A DNA stretch of 64,000 nt. It comes from DATHXC01 sp035459965 (GTDB taxonomy: Bacteria; Pseudomonadota; Gammaproteobacteria; Burkholderiales; Methylophilaceae). The notes under the pieces are model-generated. The model did not search any database. It worked only from the letters and a program-made list of their open reading frames with translations, and was not told the origin of the DNA. The position numbers and the translations under genes are program-made. Location: NCBI GenBank assembly GCA_035459965.1, contig DATHXC010000011.1, positions 1-64,000 on the forward strand, in the 5' to 3' direction. Positions 9,326 through 17,812 of this stretch are shown here, piece after piece. Every line of letters starts with the position of its first letter. Within the stretch, counting starts at the first letter, position 1.

Positions 9326-9748
9326 TTATTTTGCTACCTGGCGCTCACGTATTTCATCCAGTGTTTTGCAATCGATACAAAGCGTTGCCGTAGGGCGGGC
9401 TTCCAGGCGCTTAAGGCCGATCTCGATGCCACAACCATTGCAATAGCCGTATTCATGCTCACTGATTTTGCCCAGTGTTTCATCTATTTTCTTGATCAAT
9501 TTACGTTCGCGGTCACGGTTGCGTAATTCTAGCGCCATGTCAGATTCCTGGCTGGCGCGATCATTCGGATCGGCAAACATGGTCACTTCATCCTGCATGG
9601 TATGTACAGTGCGATCAATATCGTGGCTCAGCTCTGATTTCCAGTTATTGAGTATCTTGCGGAAATGATCGAGTTGCTTCTCGTTCATGTACTCTTCATC
9701 AGGTTTGGCCTGATAAGGAACAAATTGTTTTGTAATTGCTTCAGCCAT
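9326..9748 (-). CDS. dksA: RNA polymerase-binding transcription factor DksA
   Basis: DksA enters the RNA polymerase secondary channel and, with ppGpp, represses rRNA promoters and activates amino acid promoters. The 140-residue protein has a coiled-coil whose tip carries DPNDRAS (Asp60, Asp63, the DxxDxA motif) and a four-cysteine zinc finger (Cys103, Cys106, Cys124, Cys127). The four-cysteine form is the zinc-binding, not the cysteine-poor, paralogue. AAGGCG precedes the ATG at 9748. Confidence 0.96.
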   Translation of the reverse strand: MAEAITKQFVPYQAKPDEEYMNEKQLDHFRKILNNWKSELSHDIDRTVHTMQDEVTMFADPNDRASQESDMALELRNRDRERKLIKKIDETLGKISEHEYGYCNGCGIEIGLKRLEARPTATLCIDCKTLDEIRERQVAK

Positions 9749-9908
9749 GTGCGCCTTGAACTATTAAATTACGATTCTTGAACTATTGGCTAGCTATTAG
9801 TCAGCTAGTACTCAACAAGTTAACTGCATTAACATAAAATTAAAGCGGTGCAAAGTGTACACTGATTGCAACAGCTATGCAAAAAACTCAATCTTTAGCA
9901 AGCAATTT

Positions 9909-10763
9909 TTAAACCTCACGCATTTCCAGCGCAAGCAAAGTGTTTTCCATCAAGGTGGCAACCGTCATGGGGCCAACACCACCGGGTACCGGCGTGATCC
10001 AGCCGGCACGTTCTTTTGCAGTGGCAAAATCGACATCACCACATAGCGAGCCATCCGCCAGGCGATTGACGCCAATATCAATCACAACCGCGCCCGGCTT
10101 GATCCATTCACCTTTTACCAATCCCGGTTTCCCTGTTGCTACCACAACAATATCAGCGCGCTGAATGTTCGCTGCAAGGTCTTTAGTATGCCGATGACAA
10201 CAGGTGACAGTACAGCCTGCCAGCAAGAGCTCTAATGCCATTGGCCGCCCCACATGATTGGATACGCCTACGACAACGGCATCCATGCCCATGAGGTTAA
10301 TACCTACCGAATCCAGCAATTTAATTACGCCAAAAGGGGTGCAAGAGCGCAAGGTGGGCTGGCGTACCGCCAGCCTGCCAATGTTGTAAGGATGGAAGCC
10401 ATCTACATCTTTAGCTGCACTGATTTCTTCGATCACCAGTTTTTCGTTAATGTGCTCCGGCAGTGGCGATTGCACCAGGATGCCATCAATCGCATCGTCC
10501 TGATTTAGCTCATGGATGAGCGTAAGCAGCTCGGTTTCACTGGTAGAGGACGGCAAATCATAAGCCACAGAGCGTATGTTCACTTTGTCGGAAGCCAGGC
10601 GCTTATTGCGCACATAGATGCTCGATGCCGGATCCCCGCCTATCAATATCACAGCCAGGGCTGGCGCCCGTTTGCCGGAGGATAAACGCTCTTCAATTCG
10701 CGCTTTGATGGCCGTCAACATCTCTTCTGCGATGGCTTTTCCGTTGATTATTTGTGCCGACAT
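9909..10763 (-). CDS. folD: Methylenetetrahydrofolate dehydrogenase/cyclohydrolase FolD
   Basis: FolD interconverts 5,10-methylene-, methenyl- and 10-formyl-tetrahydrofolate with NADP. The product (284 residues from ATG 10763; a TTG five codons upstream is also open) shows the YVRNK catalytic lysine motif, GILVQSPLPEH and VDGFHPYNIGRL, the Rossmann segment VVVGVSNHVGRPMALELL and the tail TPVPGGVGPMTVATLMENT. In a methylotroph it would feed C1 assimilation or formaldehyde handling, which is inference from context. Confidence 0.96.
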   Translation of the reverse strand: MSAQIINGKAIAEEMLTAIKARIEERLSSGKRAPALAVILIGGDPASSIYVRNKRLASDKVNIRSVAYDLPSSTSETELLTLIHELNQDDAIDGILVQSPLPEHINEKLVIEEISAAKDVDGFHPYNIGRLAVRQPTLRSCTPFGVIKLLDSVGINLMGMDAVVVGVSNHVGRPMALELLLAGCTVTCCHRHTKDLAANIQRADIVVVATGKPGLVKGEWIKPGAVVIDIGVNRLADGSLCGDVDFATAKERAGWITPVPGGVGPMTVATLMENTLLALEMREV

Positions 10764-10820
10764 ATCAGGGTTCTGCAATGTAAAAGCGCTATTTTAACAG
10801 GCAATTGCTAAATATTAGAA

Positions 10821-10849
10821 TTGACCATTGCTTTGAATTGCGCTATATT
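10821..10849 (+). promoter_or_regulatory. Promoter of the Pro-Arg-His tRNA cluster
   Basis: TTGACC (10821-10826) and TATATT (10844-10849) are separated by exactly 17 bp and end 9 bp before the tRNA-Pro 5' end. Confidence 0.8.
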
Positions 10850-10858
10850 CTCGGCCCT

Positions 10859-10935
10859 CGGGGTGTAGCGTAGCCTGGTAGCGCGCCTGCTTTGGGAGCA
10901 GGATGTCGGGAGTTCAAATCTCTCCACCCCGACCA
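10859..10935 (+). tRNA. tRNA-Pro (anticodon TGG)
   Basis: Acceptor CGGGGTG (10859-10865) pairs with CACCCCG (10925-10931), then ACCA is encoded. The anticodon stem CCTGC/GCAGG encloses TTTGGGA, giving anticodon TGG. Confidence 0.96.
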
Positions 10936-10991
10936 GTTTACATAGTTGTTAATTTATATAGTCATTTAGCATTGCACTATTGAGATTCGAC

Positions 10992-10997
10992 TATAAT
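10992..10997 (+). promoter_or_regulatory. -10 box before tRNA-Arg
   Basis: A perfect TATAAT lies 12 bp before the tRNA-Arg 5' end. The best -35 (TTGCAC, 10972) is spaced only 14 bp, so this may be a weak internal promoter within the tRNA cluster. Confidence 0.4.
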
Positions 10998-11009
10998 TTG
11001 CCCGTGAAT

Positions 11010-11086
11010 CTGCCCGTAGCTCAACCGGATAGAGCACCAGCCTTCTAAGCTGGGGGTTACAGGTTCGATTCCTGTCGGGCAGGCCA
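11010..11086 (+). tRNA. tRNA-Arg (anticodon TCT)
   Basis: Acceptor CTGCCCG (11010-11016) pairs with CGGGCAG (11076-11082), then GCCA is encoded. Anticodon stem CCAGC/GCTGG encloses CTTCTAA, giving TCT. The T-arm is ACAGG-TTCGATT-CCTGT. Confidence 0.96.
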
Positions 11087-11116
11087 ATTCAGATTGGCCA
11101 ATCGTTTTGCTTCAAT

Positions 11117-11193
11117 GGTGGCCGTAGCTCAGTTGGTAGAGCCCTGGATTGTGATTCCAGTTGTCGTGGGTTCGAGCCCCATCGGTCACCCCA
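11117..11193 (+). tRNA. tRNA-His (anticodon GTG)
   Basis: Acceptor GTGGCCG (11118-11124) pairs with CGGTCAC (11183-11189); the extra G at 11117 faces C73 at 11190, as expected for histidine tRNA. Anticodon loop TTGTGAT gives GTG, and CCA is encoded. Confidence 0.96.
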
Positions 11194-11283
11194 ATATTCC
11201 CGTCAAAATATCCAAGCATTTTTCATATCGCTATTTCTAGCTTGCCTTAGCCCTTATCGTTTAGTCGTGGGCTTTTTGGCAGA

Positions 11284-11312
11284 TTGATACAACGCATTAT
11301 TACCGTTATAGT
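11284..11312 (+). promoter_or_regulatory. Promoter of the pilus regulator operon
   Basis: TTGATA (11284-11289) and TATAGT (11307-11312) are separated by 17 bp and lie 56 bp before the response regulator start. This looks sigma-70-like, although the gene product acts on sigma-54. Confidence 0.65.
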
Positions 11313-11368
11313 AGTGCTATGAACACGTATATTCACTATCTGAAATTCAGCAGCAGGGGCTTTATATA

Positions 11369-12814
11369 ATGGCTGCAACCCTCCAAGCAAAAGCGCGTCC
11401 TGTCTTAATCATCATTGATGATGATCCACTGATCACCGATACCCTGCATTACGTATTAAGCAAAGATTTCGAAGTCTGTGTGGCAGAGTCCAGAATTCAG
11501 GCGCAGAGCCTGTTGCGTCAGCTGGATACACCGCCTTCATTGGCCTTGGTAGACTTGGGCCTGCCACCTGTTCCGCATAAGCCTGATGAAGGTTTCAAGG
11601 TGCTTGCCGAGCTGTTAGCGCATTCGCCGACGATGAAGATACTGGTGTTGTCGGGTCAGAACGAAGAGGCCAATGTTAAGCATGCGCTGACGCTGGGCGC
11701 TGTCGACTTTATCCCTAAGCCTTGTGATGTGGAGCGCTTGCGTGAGCTGTTGCATAACGCGCTTAAATTGCAGGATGCCGAGCTAGGCGAAGATCAAAGC
11801 AAGCAGAATAGTTGTGGTTTATTGGGTGAAAGCTTGCCAATGCAGACTTTGCGTACCCAGATCGGTCAATTTGCCGATGCGCCATTTCCGGTACTCATCG
11901 AAGGTGAGTCAGGTAGTGGTAAGGAATTGGTAGCCAACTGTCTGCATCGCCTGAGCAAAAGATCTAAGCATCCATACCTTTCACTCAATTGTGCCGCTAT
12001 CTCTCCCACGCTGGCAGAGTCCATCCTGTTCGGTCATACCAAAGGTGCTTTTACCGGGGCCGCTGGTGCTAATACTGGTTATTTTGAAGATGCAGGCGAA
12101 GGCACACTATTCCTGGATGAAATTGGCGAGCTGCCATTGGAAATGCAGGCCAAGCTGCTACGCGTACTGGAGAATGGTGAGTATCAGCGCATAGGTGAAA
12201 CACAATCACGCCGTAGCAAGGCGCGTATTGTTGCCGCGACCAATCGTGATCTGCGCGAAGAAGTGCGAGCTGGCCGTTTCCGTATTGATCTTTACCATCG
12301 CTTGAGCGTATTTGCCGTACGCGTGCCGCCGCTATGCGAGCTGGATGAAGATCGCTATCTGCTGCTTGAGCATTTCCGCGATTTTTACGCGCGCGAAACC
12401 GCACAAAAACCATTCAAATTTGATGAAAGAGCTAAGCTACGCTGGCTCGGCTACCACTTCCCGGGCAATGTGCGCGAGCTGCGCAATATCATTATTCGGC
12501 TGATCGCCAAGTATGCAGGGCAAACCGTAAGCGATACGCAACTGGCATCTGAATTAGATTTGATGCAACTTGGCGATTCTGCAGAGCTGCCATTGCTAGG
12601 CGATGAAGGTGCATTAAGTGCCCATGCCTATCGACACTTGCAGACACAAGCTAACGTGAATCTGGATGTGGTCTTGAAGTCATGGGAAAAAGCCTATGTG
12701 GATGCCGCCATGAAAATGACGCATGGCAACCTCAGCCAGGCGGCCAAGATGCTAGGCATCAACAGAACCACCCTGTATAGCCGTATCCAGAATCAAGACG
12801 AATACAAAGATTAG
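11369..12814 (+). CDS. Sigma-54-dependent response regulator
   Basis: A three-domain NtrC-type activator of 481 residues. The receiver (1-130) has the acidic pocket IIIDDDP, phosphoacceptor Asp62 and the FIPKP lysine. The AAA+ domain (about 150-390) has Walker A GESGSGKE (179-186), the sigma-54 contact loop GAFTGA (226-231) and Walker B TLFLDEIGE. The C-terminal Fis-type helix-turn-helix (about 455-477) contains GNLSQAAKMLGINRTTLYSRIQ-like residues. Its stop is 2 bp from the next gene, so it belongs to the pilus operon and is likely its regulator. No partner sensor kinase is nearby. PEP-CTERM-type PrsR relatives are an alternative family name. Confidence 0.88.
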   Translation: MAATLQAKARPVLIIIDDDPLITDTLHYVLSKDFEVCVAESRIQAQSLLRQLDTPPSLALVDLGLPPVPHKPDEGFKVLAELLAHSPTMKILVLSGQNEEANVKHALTLGAVDFIPKPCDVERLRELLHNALKLQDAELGEDQSKQNSCGLLGESLPMQTLRTQIGQFADAPFPVLIEGESGSGKELVANCLHRLSKRSKHPYLSLNCAAISPTLAESILFGHTKGAFTGAAGANTGYFEDAGEGTLFLDEIGELPLEMQAKLLRVLENGEYQRIGETQSRRSKARIVAATNRDLREEVRAGRFRIDLYHRLSVFAVRVPPLCELDEDRYLLLEHFRDFYARETAQKPFKFDERAKLRWLGYHFPGNVRELRNIIIRLIAKYAGQTVSDTQLASELDLMQLGDSAELPLLGDEGALSAHAYRHLQTQANVNLDVVLKSWEKAYVDAAMKMTHGNLSQAAKMLGINRTTLYSRIQNQDEYKD

Positions 12815-12816
12815 CA

Positions 12817-14562
12817 ATGTACTACGCGCACTTTGGCCTCAAAGAGCCGCCATTCAAGATCACCCCTAATACCGAGTTTTTCTTCACAGGTGGTAATCGG
12901 GGAGCAATTCTCGATGCCCTGATGTATGCCATCACCAGCGGTGAAGGCATCGTCAAGGTAGTAGGTGAGGTCGGTAGCGGCAAAACCATGATTTGCCGCA
13001 TGCTGCAAACCCAGTTGCCTGAGCACGTGGAAAGTATCTATCTCGCCAACCCGAGTGTGGCGCCAGAAGACGTGCTACATGCTATCGCCTTTGAGTTGCA
13101 GCTGCAATTGCCGCAAAATGCCGATCGTTTGCAAGTGATGCAGGTATTGCAAAAATATCTGCTGGATCGCCATGCCGAGGGCAAGCAGGTAGTGATATTC
13201 GTGGAAGAGGCGCAGGGCATGCCACTGGCAACGCTTGAAGAAATACGCCTGCTGTCCAATCTCGAAACCAAGCATGACAAATTGCTACAAATCGTCTTGT
13301 TCGGCCAGCCAGAGCTGGATGTCAATCTTAATGCCAACCATATACGCCAATTACGCGAGCGTATCACCCACAGCTTTAATCTTGGTCCATTGAATGAAAA
13401 AGCCATCGGTGAGTACCTGATTTTCCGTCTGCGTGCAGCAGGCTATTTTGGCCCGCACCTGTTCACAGCGCCCGCTATCGCCATGATAGCCAAATCTGCT
13501 GAAGGCCTGGTGCGGCGCGTCAATATACTGGCTGATAAAGCGCTACTGGCAGCATTTTCACAAAACGTTTACCAGGTCACGCCCAAGCACGTGAGCGCGG
13601 CCATCAAGGATAGCGAGTTTGGTGCAGAGCAAGTCAAACGTGCATTAAAGAGCCGCACTTTGGTTGCGATTGTAGCGACATTATTGATAGGCTTGGTGAC
13701 TGGTTATCTGGTTAACTCATGGCTACCGAAATTATCAACGTCAACTAACGCAAGCTCCCAAAAACTACCAATGGCGAAGACTGAGCCCGAGATTTTGCTT
13801 AAGTCTGTTGTGGTCGATAAGGAGTCGGCAAGTCCAGCGGCGGCAAGTAAAGAGTCGGCTGAAGCTTCTAAGGATCACACACTGACAGCGCCAGTGCCTG
13901 TTGTTCCCTTGGCCGCTCCTGTACCACAGCCAGCGCTACAACCGGCTCCTGTAGCTCAGGCCAATCCGGTCAATCAGGCTGTTGTACCAAAGCCGGCAGA
14001 AATGCATCCATCAACACCAACGGCGCCCGTGGCAACTAAACTAAATGGGGCGCCCAAGATGATCGTGGCTCCGTTGACCCCTGTTGCGCAGCCTTTATCC
14101 GCGCAAGCTGCAGCGCCACAAGCTGTAACTACAGCCGCTGCATCCAATTCGTCCATACCAGAGGCAGTAGTGGCAAAATCTCAGCCTGAGCCTGTAGCAA
14201 ATAGCAACGTAGCGGAGCCGTTAAATTCGGCTGATATATTGCAATCCCGCCTTGATGAGGCCCAGTTATGGCTCAAGCAGCAGCCTGCATCTACTGTGAC
14301 CATTCAGTTGTTTGGTTCTGCTAATGACGACCAACTAAAGCGTCAGTTAACTACCTTGGTTAGCCAGCTGGAACTGAATGCAGTTTATCCTTTCCGCACC
14401 AAGGTCAGCGGCAAGCCATTTGTCAGTGTGTTGTACGGCAGCTTCGCCAGCAAACAAGAGGCATTGCAAGCCATAGCAAAATTGCCATCCAGCTTAAAAG
14501 CCTATCAACCACATTTAAGAACAGTCGGTGGAATTTTAAAAGAAACAAATCAATTTCAATGA
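12817..14562 (+). CDS. mshM: MshM/ExeA-type AAA ATPase with C-terminal SPOR domain
   Basis: The N-terminal half is a GspA/ExeA/MshM-type ATPase that opens with MYYAHFGLKEPPFKITPN; it has Walker A GEVGSGKT and a Walker B segment VVIFVEEAQG. A membrane segment follows (about residues 285-302, IVATLLIGLVTGYLV), then about 190 residues rich in Pro/Ala/Val, then a probable SPOR peptidoglycan-binding domain (about 493-571, TVTIQLFGSANDD...FVSVLYGSFASKQEA). Such ATPases help push secretin complexes through the wall; a SPOR tail would replace the usual wall-binding domain. It sits between the regulator and the secretin gene. The mshM symbol is by similarity of layout. Confidence 0.85.
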   Translation: MYYAHFGLKEPPFKITPNTEFFFTGGNRGAILDALMYAITSGEGIVKVVGEVGSGKTMICRMLQTQLPEHVESIYLANPSVAPEDVLHAIAFELQLQLPQNADRLQVMQVLQKYLLDRHAEGKQVVIFVEEAQGMPLATLEEIRLLSNLETKHDKLLQIVLFGQPELDVNLNANHIRQLRERITHSFNLGPLNEKAIGEYLIFRLRAAGYFGPHLFTAPAIAMIAKSAEGLVRRVNILADKALLAAFSQNVYQVTPKHVSAAIKDSEFGAEQVKRALKSRTLVAIVATLLIGLVTGYLVNSWLPKLSTSTNASSQKLPMAKTEPEILLKSVVVDKESASPAAASKESAEASKDHTLTAPVPVVPLAAPVPQPALQPAPVAQANPVNQAVVPKPAEMHPSTPTAPVATKLNGAPKMIVAPLTPVAQPLSAQAAAPQAVTTAAASNSSIPEAVVAKSQPEPVANSNVAEPLNSADILQSRLDEAQLWLKQQPASTVTIQLFGSANDDQLKRQLTTLVSQLELNAVYPFRTKVSGKPFVSVLYGSFASKQEALQAIAKLPSSLKAYQPHLRTVGGILKETNQFQ

Positions 14563-14639
14563 GTTAGTATTGCAATCTAAAGCGATTTATGCGATAACAC
14601 GGGTAGATTGCTTAAATCGGGGGATGCTTTCGTGCGCAT

Positions 14640-16505
14640 ATGAAAAACTTATGGGTTGTTTCAATTTCATCAATACTGTTGTTGAGTCTTGCAAGCTGTG
14701 CGCATCAGACAACAGTCGTTCCATCCAAAGGCCACATAGATGGTCAGCTCAACGAACAAGAAGCTAGTAAGCCAGCTGTTGTTGCGTCAGATATACCCAA
14801 GCCTGTCAAAAATACGGCCTACCTGCCACCACCCAAAGCCAAAGTAAAAGAACAAACCTATAGCGTGGTGGTGAACGAGGTTCCGGTGAAGGAAATCCTG
14901 TTTGCCTTAGCGCGTGAGAGCAAGCTCAATGTCGATATCCATCCTTCCATTCAGGGTCGCGTTACTCTCAACGCAGTAGATCAAACCCTGCCCGCAATCC
15001 TGGAAAGACTCGCCAGGCAGGTGGATTTAACCTACAAGATTGAAGGCAATGTGCTTTATATCGGCCCGGATATGCCGGTACTAAGGACGTACAAGGTTGA
15101 TTACGTGAATATGTCACGCGATACAACAGGCTTTATCGGAGTAGCTGCAGAAATTTCCGGTACTGGTAGAAGCGCATCTACAGGTACATCTGGTAGCACT
15201 TCAGGCAACTCAAGCGGCTCCACGGGCAGCTCCAGTGGTGCAGCATCCAATAGTTCAAGAACCCAAGTATCCAGCATATCAAAACATCATTTTTGGGAGA
15301 CCCTGATTCAGAATATTAAGGATATTCTGGCCGAAACTGACAAAGAAGTAATTATTGGTAGAAATGGCAATACAGCGCAGTCTGAAAATTCAGGGGGGGC
15401 TTCATCTGCAGAGTCTGGGGATGCAACATCTCCAGCTGTACCAACTGCTAGTGCTGTTGTATCACTAAGAACCAGCGCGCAGGAACGGGAGGAGGCCCGC
15501 ACCGAATACAAAACACTTTTTGCAGCTACCGTCATTGCCAATCAGGAAGCTGGCATCATCAGTGTGCGTGGTACCAACAAGCAACATGAAAAAGTGCAGG
15601 AGTTCCTAGATAAAGTGATGTCTAGCGCCAAGCGCCAGGTGTTGATTGAGGCAACAATAGTTGAAGTGCGCTTAAATGACGGTTATCAAGCAGGGATTAA
15701 TTGGAGTCGTCTTAGCGAATTGGGAGGGACGGGATTTATTGGCTCAGGAGTTTTAGGCCCACAAATTGCCACAGGACTCAGTGGGGCTTCAATTACAAGA
15801 GGCGCTTCTAGTCCAGGATTAGTTGCAGGATATGTAAATGGAGATCGAGGAATTTTAAGTTCTGTCCAGCTACTAAAACAGTTTGGCGATACTAAAGTGC
15901 TTTCTAGTCCAAAGTTGATGGTTTTGAATAACCAGACTGCAGTCTTAAAGGTGGTTGATAACCTTGTGTATTTCACCGTGCAATCACAAATATCGCAAGC
16001 AACAGTTGCAGGAGGGGCAAATTTACAGGCAATCACAACTACCGCAAATACTGTACCAGTGGGAGTAGTTATGAGCGTCACCCCACAAATCAATGACGGT
16101 GGCGCAGTGAATATTAATGTAAGGCCTACAATCTCAAGTTTATTACGGTACGTGGCTGATCCAAATCCGCAGATTCCTGTATCTAATCAAGGTATCCCCG
16201 AAATCCAAGTGCGTGAAATGGAGTCAATGCTACAAATTAATAGTGGTAACACTGCAGTGCTGGGTGGGTTGATGCAAGATCAAATCCAGCGTAATAGCGA
16301 TAAAGTTCCTGGATTATCTGAGATACCAGGTGTTGGGAGAGTTTTTACGGGACGTAACGATTTTAGTAGGAAAACAGAGCTGGTAATTTTCTTGCGCCCA
16401 ACCGTCATCCAAAATGCTAGCCTTGAAAGTGACGAACTTCAGGGTTACAAAACATATCTGCCAACACCTCAACTCGAGAAAAGACTCGAAGGTAATGGTT
16501 ACTAA
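14640..16505 (+). CDS. mshL: MSHA-type pilus secretin lipoprotein MshL
   Basis: An outer-membrane secretin of 621 residues that forms the pilus exit pore. A lipoprotein signal ends in the lipobox LASC (Cys20). An STN-like periplasmic domain (about 75-140, VPVKEILFALARESKLNVDI) is followed by a Ser/Gly/Thr low-complexity stretch (about 175-205), N-domains, and the secretin barrel domain (about 330-600, with VLSSPKLMVLNNQTAVLKV and ELVIFLRPTVI). The barrel half (about 15690-16450) uses many AT-ending and rare codons (GGA, AGA, CGA), unlike the 5' half. It is 77 bp after mshM and 5 bp before the TPR gene. Confidence 0.92.
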   Translation: MKNLWVVSISSILLLSLASCAHQTTVVPSKGHIDGQLNEQEASKPAVVASDIPKPVKNTAYLPPPKAKVKEQTYSVVVNEVPVKEILFALARESKLNVDIHPSIQGRVTLNAVDQTLPAILERLARQVDLTYKIEGNVLYIGPDMPVLRTYKVDYVNMSRDTTGFIGVAAEISGTGRSASTGTSGSTSGNSSGSTGSSSGAASNSSRTQVSSISKHHFWETLIQNIKDILAETDKEVIIGRNGNTAQSENSGGASSAESGDATSPAVPTASAVVSLRTSAQEREEARTEYKTLFAATVIANQEAGIISVRGTNKQHEKVQEFLDKVMSSAKRQVLIEATIVEVRLNDGYQAGINWSRLSELGGTGFIGSGVLGPQIATGLSGASITRGASSPGLVAGYVNGDRGILSSVQLLKQFGDTKVLSSPKLMVLNNQTAVLKVVDNLVYFTVQSQISQATVAGGANLQAITTTANTVPVGVVMSVTPQINDGGAVNINVRPTISSLLRYVADPNPQIPVSNQGIPEIQVREMESMLQINSGNTAVLGGLMQDQIQRNSDKVPGLSEIPGVGRVFTGRNDFSRKTELVIFLRPTVIQNASLESDELQGYKTYLPTPQLEKRLEGNGY

Positions 16506-16510
16506 GGACG

Positions 16511-17797
16511 ATGAGTCTGTTAATTAAAGCCTTGGAAAAGGCAGAAAAAGGTAAAGCAGCTGATGGTAGTGGCGAGCTTATGCTCGAACCCATGACCAAA
16601 GCGGCAGGGGCGGCTCCTAGCAATAATGATAAGCAGGTGAACCAGCAGGCTGCCGCTACCGTTTTTGCAGCGAAAAATGAGCAGAAACCCCCGCCACCCT
16701 CAAACAAGGCCTTGTTGGTTGGCGGTGCAATTTTAATGATACTTGCCGTGGCCGGTTTACAGTTTTATGCCTATTTAAATGGCTTGAGCAAGCCTGAGGC
16801 TGTGATGCCAAGGCGGTCGGTAGTGCAGGTTGCAGCTAAGCCAGCAGCCCAGCCGGAAGTCGCAGCGCCTGTGGTTGATGCCAATGCCAGTCAGTCATCT
16901 GCTACCGATACGGCATCCACTTCTAACTCAACAGTGTTGGCAGTAGCGAGTGAGCAAAAGCCTGGACAGGCTCTTGCAAATCAAGCCCCTGCAAATTCAG
17001 AGCCAAACTTACAACAAAGCACAGAGCCGTTGGCGAAAACGAATACAAGCAGTCAGGTATTTGCTGGTCAATCTTCTTCTGACAGAGCGCCTGTGAATCA
17101 AGCGCTGGGTAATCTGGCTAATCCCAGACAAACAGTAATGGCTACAAAATCGCAGCAGCTCAAATTTGGTGAGCCCGTACAGATGAGTCGCGATACCTCA
17201 GTACAAGTAACACGCAACCAGGCTGCAAGCGGCATCAACCCTAACCTGTTGGCGGGTTACCAAGCATTTAATGCCGGGGATGATGCAGCGGCGCAGCGTA
17301 ATTACCGGCAGGTACTGCAATCTGATGTGCGCAATGTAGATGCCTTGCTGGGCATGGCTGCGATAGCTGCCCGTCAGGGTCGTAATAATGATGCAGCTGG
17401 CTGGTATGGCAAAGTGCTGGAGGTTGAGCCCAGAAATAATGTGGCTCAGTCTGCCATGGTCAACGTATTGTCTCAGGCTGACCCGGTGAGCAGCGAGTCG
17501 CGTATCAAGAATTTAATCGCACAGCAGCCTGAAGCCGCCCATTTGTATGCGTCGCTGGGTAATCTGTATGCTGAGCAAAATCAATGGCCATCTGCGCAGC
17601 AGGCCTATTTTCAGGCATACCATTTTGACCAGAATAATGCTGAATATGCTTTTAACCTGGCAGTCAGTCTCGAGCAAATAGGCAAGTCCGGGCTGGCGTT
17701 GCCATACTATCAGCGGGCATTGCTATTATTGCCAGCGAATAGCGCAAGCAACATAGATCGCGCCCAGCTCGAAACCCGTATTGCCAAACTACAATAA
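16511..17797 (+). CDS. mshN: MshN-like membrane-anchored TPR protein
   Basis: The 428-residue protein starts MSLLIKALEKAEK, the opening of MshN-family proteins, then has one membrane segment (about 67-88) and a low-complexity periplasmic linker. The C-terminal 180 residues are tetratricopeptide repeats (for example DAAAQRNYRQVLQ and NNDAAGWYGKVLE). MshN-type proteins are inner-membrane components of the pilus machine, probably a protein-protein scaffold. It lies 5 bp after mshL and immediately before mshE. Confidence 0.82.
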   Translation: MSLLIKALEKAEKGKAADGSGELMLEPMTKAAGAAPSNNDKQVNQQAAATVFAAKNEQKPPPPSNKALLVGGAILMILAVAGLQFYAYLNGLSKPEAVMPRRSVVQVAAKPAAQPEVAAPVVDANASQSSATDTASTSNSTVLAVASEQKPGQALANQAPANSEPNLQQSTEPLAKTNTSSQVFAGQSSSDRAPVNQALGNLANPRQTVMATKSQQLKFGEPVQMSRDTSVQVTRNQAASGINPNLLAGYQAFNAGDDAAAQRNYRQVLQSDVRNVDALLGMAAIAARQGRNNDAAGWYGKVLEVEPRNNVAQSAMVNVLSQADPVSSESRIKNLIAQQPEAAHLYASLGNLYAEQNQWPSAQQAYFQAYHFDQNNAEYAFNLAVSLEQIGKSGLALPYYQRALLLLPANSASNIDRAQLETRIAKLQ

Positions 17798-17812
17798 TTG
17801 TCGGTAAAAATT

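Noticed and set aside
9854..9863. AGTGTACACT palindrome upstream of dksA as an operator
   Set aside because: Only 10 bp, no promoter aligned with it, and easily expected by chance.
10859..11193. Integration site or genomic island at the tRNA cluster
   Set aside because: No integrase, no direct repeat of a tRNA 3' end, and the flanks are core genes.
11194..14640. Sigma-54 promoter (TGGCAC-N5-TTGCW) for the pilus genes
   Set aside because: No convincing match found by eye before the regulator or mshL, although the regulator has the GAFTGA loop.
15150..15290. Tandem repeat in the Ser/Gly region of mshL
   Set aside because: It is low-complexity coding sequence without a regular repeat unit.
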